A stretch of 7,142 bases of DNA from an uncultured Pseudomonadota bacterium (lineage in GTDB: Bacteria > Pseudomonadota > Gammaproteobacteria > Burkholderiales > SG8-39): positions 1-7,142 of the forward strand of contig CAIVVS010000023.1 of the NCBI GenBank assembly GCA_903909415.1, written 5' to 3'. Below are positions 6,481-7,142 of this stretch, one piece after another. Every line of letters starts with the position of its first letter. Positions within the stretch are counted from its first letter, which is position 1. The notes under the pieces were generated by a model that saw nothing but the letters and a program-made list of their open reading frames with translations, searched no databases and was not told the origin of the DNA. Position numbers and translations under genes: made by a program.

Positions 6481-7142
6481 GCGGCGCTGGCTCCTTGCAC
6501 TCCTGGATCAAGCTCGACCGGCACGAGGAAATCTTCCGGCTCGACCGGCAGCGGGCGGCCGGAGGATTGGCTCGCCCGCAGGCTGTAGACCCATGCCAGG
6601 ACCTGGGCCACAGCGTTGTAGAGGGCGGCCGGAATTTCCGCGCCGATCTCGGCATGCTTGTGCAGGGCGCGCGCAAGAGGCGGCGCTTCCAGCACAGGGA
6701 TGCCGTTCTCGGCGGCGATCTCGCGAATGCGCGCGGCCACGGCGTCGCTGCCCTTGGCCAGCACGCGCGGCGCGCGCATGGCCCCCTCTTTCCATGCGAT
6801 CGCCACCGCGAAGTGGGTCGGGTTGGTGACCACCACATCGGCCTTCGGGACGTCGCTCATCATCCGGCGGCGCGCCATCTCGCGCTGCTGGGTGCGTATG
6901 CGCTGCTTGATGTGCGGGTCGCCCTCGCTTTCCTTCATTTCGCGCCGTACTTCCTCGGTGCTCATGCGCAGGCTCTGGTGGTGCTGCCAGAGCTGGGAGG
7001 GCACGTCGATCGCGGCGATCAGGAGCATCGCCGCGGCGGCCGCAAGGAACCCCCAGCCGGTAAGGCGCGCGGCGTGGGGGATGGCCTCGGTAGCGGACCC
7101 GGACAGCAGCAGGGCGATGTCCACGCGGCTGTTCCAGAGCAC
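6477..7142 (-). CDS. flhB: Flagellar export switch protein FlhB, C-terminal part (start outside window)
   Basis: FlhB is an inner-membrane component of the flagellar export gate that switches the substrate class from rod/hook to filament proteins. About 221 C-terminal residues are visible; the frame is open to the window edge, and the GTG at 7142-7140 is an internal codon. A membrane segment lies at visible residues 29-46 (WGFLAAAAAMLLIAAIDV). It is followed by a charged helix, with MSTEEVRREMKESEGDP (60-76) and IKQRIRTQQREMARRRMM (78-95). The self-cleavage motif NPTH is at 107-110 (bases 6813-6824), followed by FAVAIAW. Further family stretches are APRVLAKGSDAVAARIREIA (124-143) and IPVLEAPPLARALHK (148-162). 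The tail after about residue 190 ends in LPVEPEDFLVPVELDPG. With NPTH intact the protein should self-cleave, as known for the family. The stop overlaps the flhA start. Confidence 0.97.
   Translation of the reverse strand: MLWNSRVDIALLLSGSATEAIPHAARLTGWGFLAAAAAMLLIAAIDVPSQLWQHHQSLRMSTEEVRREMKESEGDPHIKQRIRTQQREMARRRMMSDVPKADVVVTNPTHFAVAIAWKEGAMRAPRVLAKGSDAVAARIREIAAENGIPVLEAPPLARALHKHAEIGAEIPAALYNAVAQVLAWVYSLRASQSSGRPLPVEPEDFLVPVELDPGVQGASAA
6491..6496 (-). promoter_or_regulatory. Ribosome binding site of flhA
   Basis: AAGGAG on the - strand lies ten bases before the flhA ATG, inside the final codons of flhB. It supports the start at 6480. Confidence 0.75.

Noticed and set aside
4474..6588. 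A 704-codon open frame on the + strand opposite flhA
   Set aside because: Its translation is dominated by Arg, His, Asp, Gln and Gly with no recognisable domain, and it mirrors flhA, whose motifs are unambiguous. Long antisense frames are common in GC-rich genes.
6477..7142. flhB starting at the GTG at the window edge
   Set aside because: FlhB normally has several membrane segments before this region, so the GTG is an internal Val codon of a gene cut by the window.

Overview
The window is GC-rich and densely packed. It reads as a chromosomal segment of a betaproteobacterium, most likely of the order Burkholderiales. That placement rests on protein style and on the gene order flhB-flhA-flhF-flhG-fliA, without any database search.

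Layout. Positions 2-445 on the + strand hold the 3' end of pepN (aminopeptidase N), whose 5' part lies outside the window. Everything else lies on the - strand, read from 7142 down to 474: the C-terminal part of flhB (start outside the window), complete flhA, flhF, flhG (fleN/ylxH type), fliA (sigma-28), and last a 351-residue ATP-grasp protein that I cannot name. pepN and the ATP-grasp gene converge tail to tail across 28 bases. No stretch over 300 bases lacks a gene. I see no RNA gene, mobile element, CRISPR array or long repeat. No promoter is visible either; the operon promoter must lie upstream of flhB, beyond 7142.

The six - strand genes look like one transcription unit. flhB/flhA and flhA/flhF each overlap by the 4 bases ATGA. 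flhF/flhG are separated by only 7 bases (or 4, depending on the flhG start), flhG/fliA by 15, and fliA/ATP-grasp by a single base. FlhB and FlhA are core membrane parts of the flagellar type III export gate. FlhF (SRP-type GTPase) and FlhG (MinD-like) set flagellar position and number and usually indicate polar flagella. FliA transcribes late flagellar genes.

Two points stand out. The FlhG-like protein keeps the N-terminal DQAxGLR motif expected to act on FlhF but has no Walker A P-loop, and its Walker B-like strand reads LLNCAPG without the usual Asp, so it looks like a pseudo-ATPase. The ATP-grasp gene is tightly coupled to fliA, carries variant active-site residues, and has no known flagellar role that I can cite. 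It is the best candidate in this window for something undescribed.
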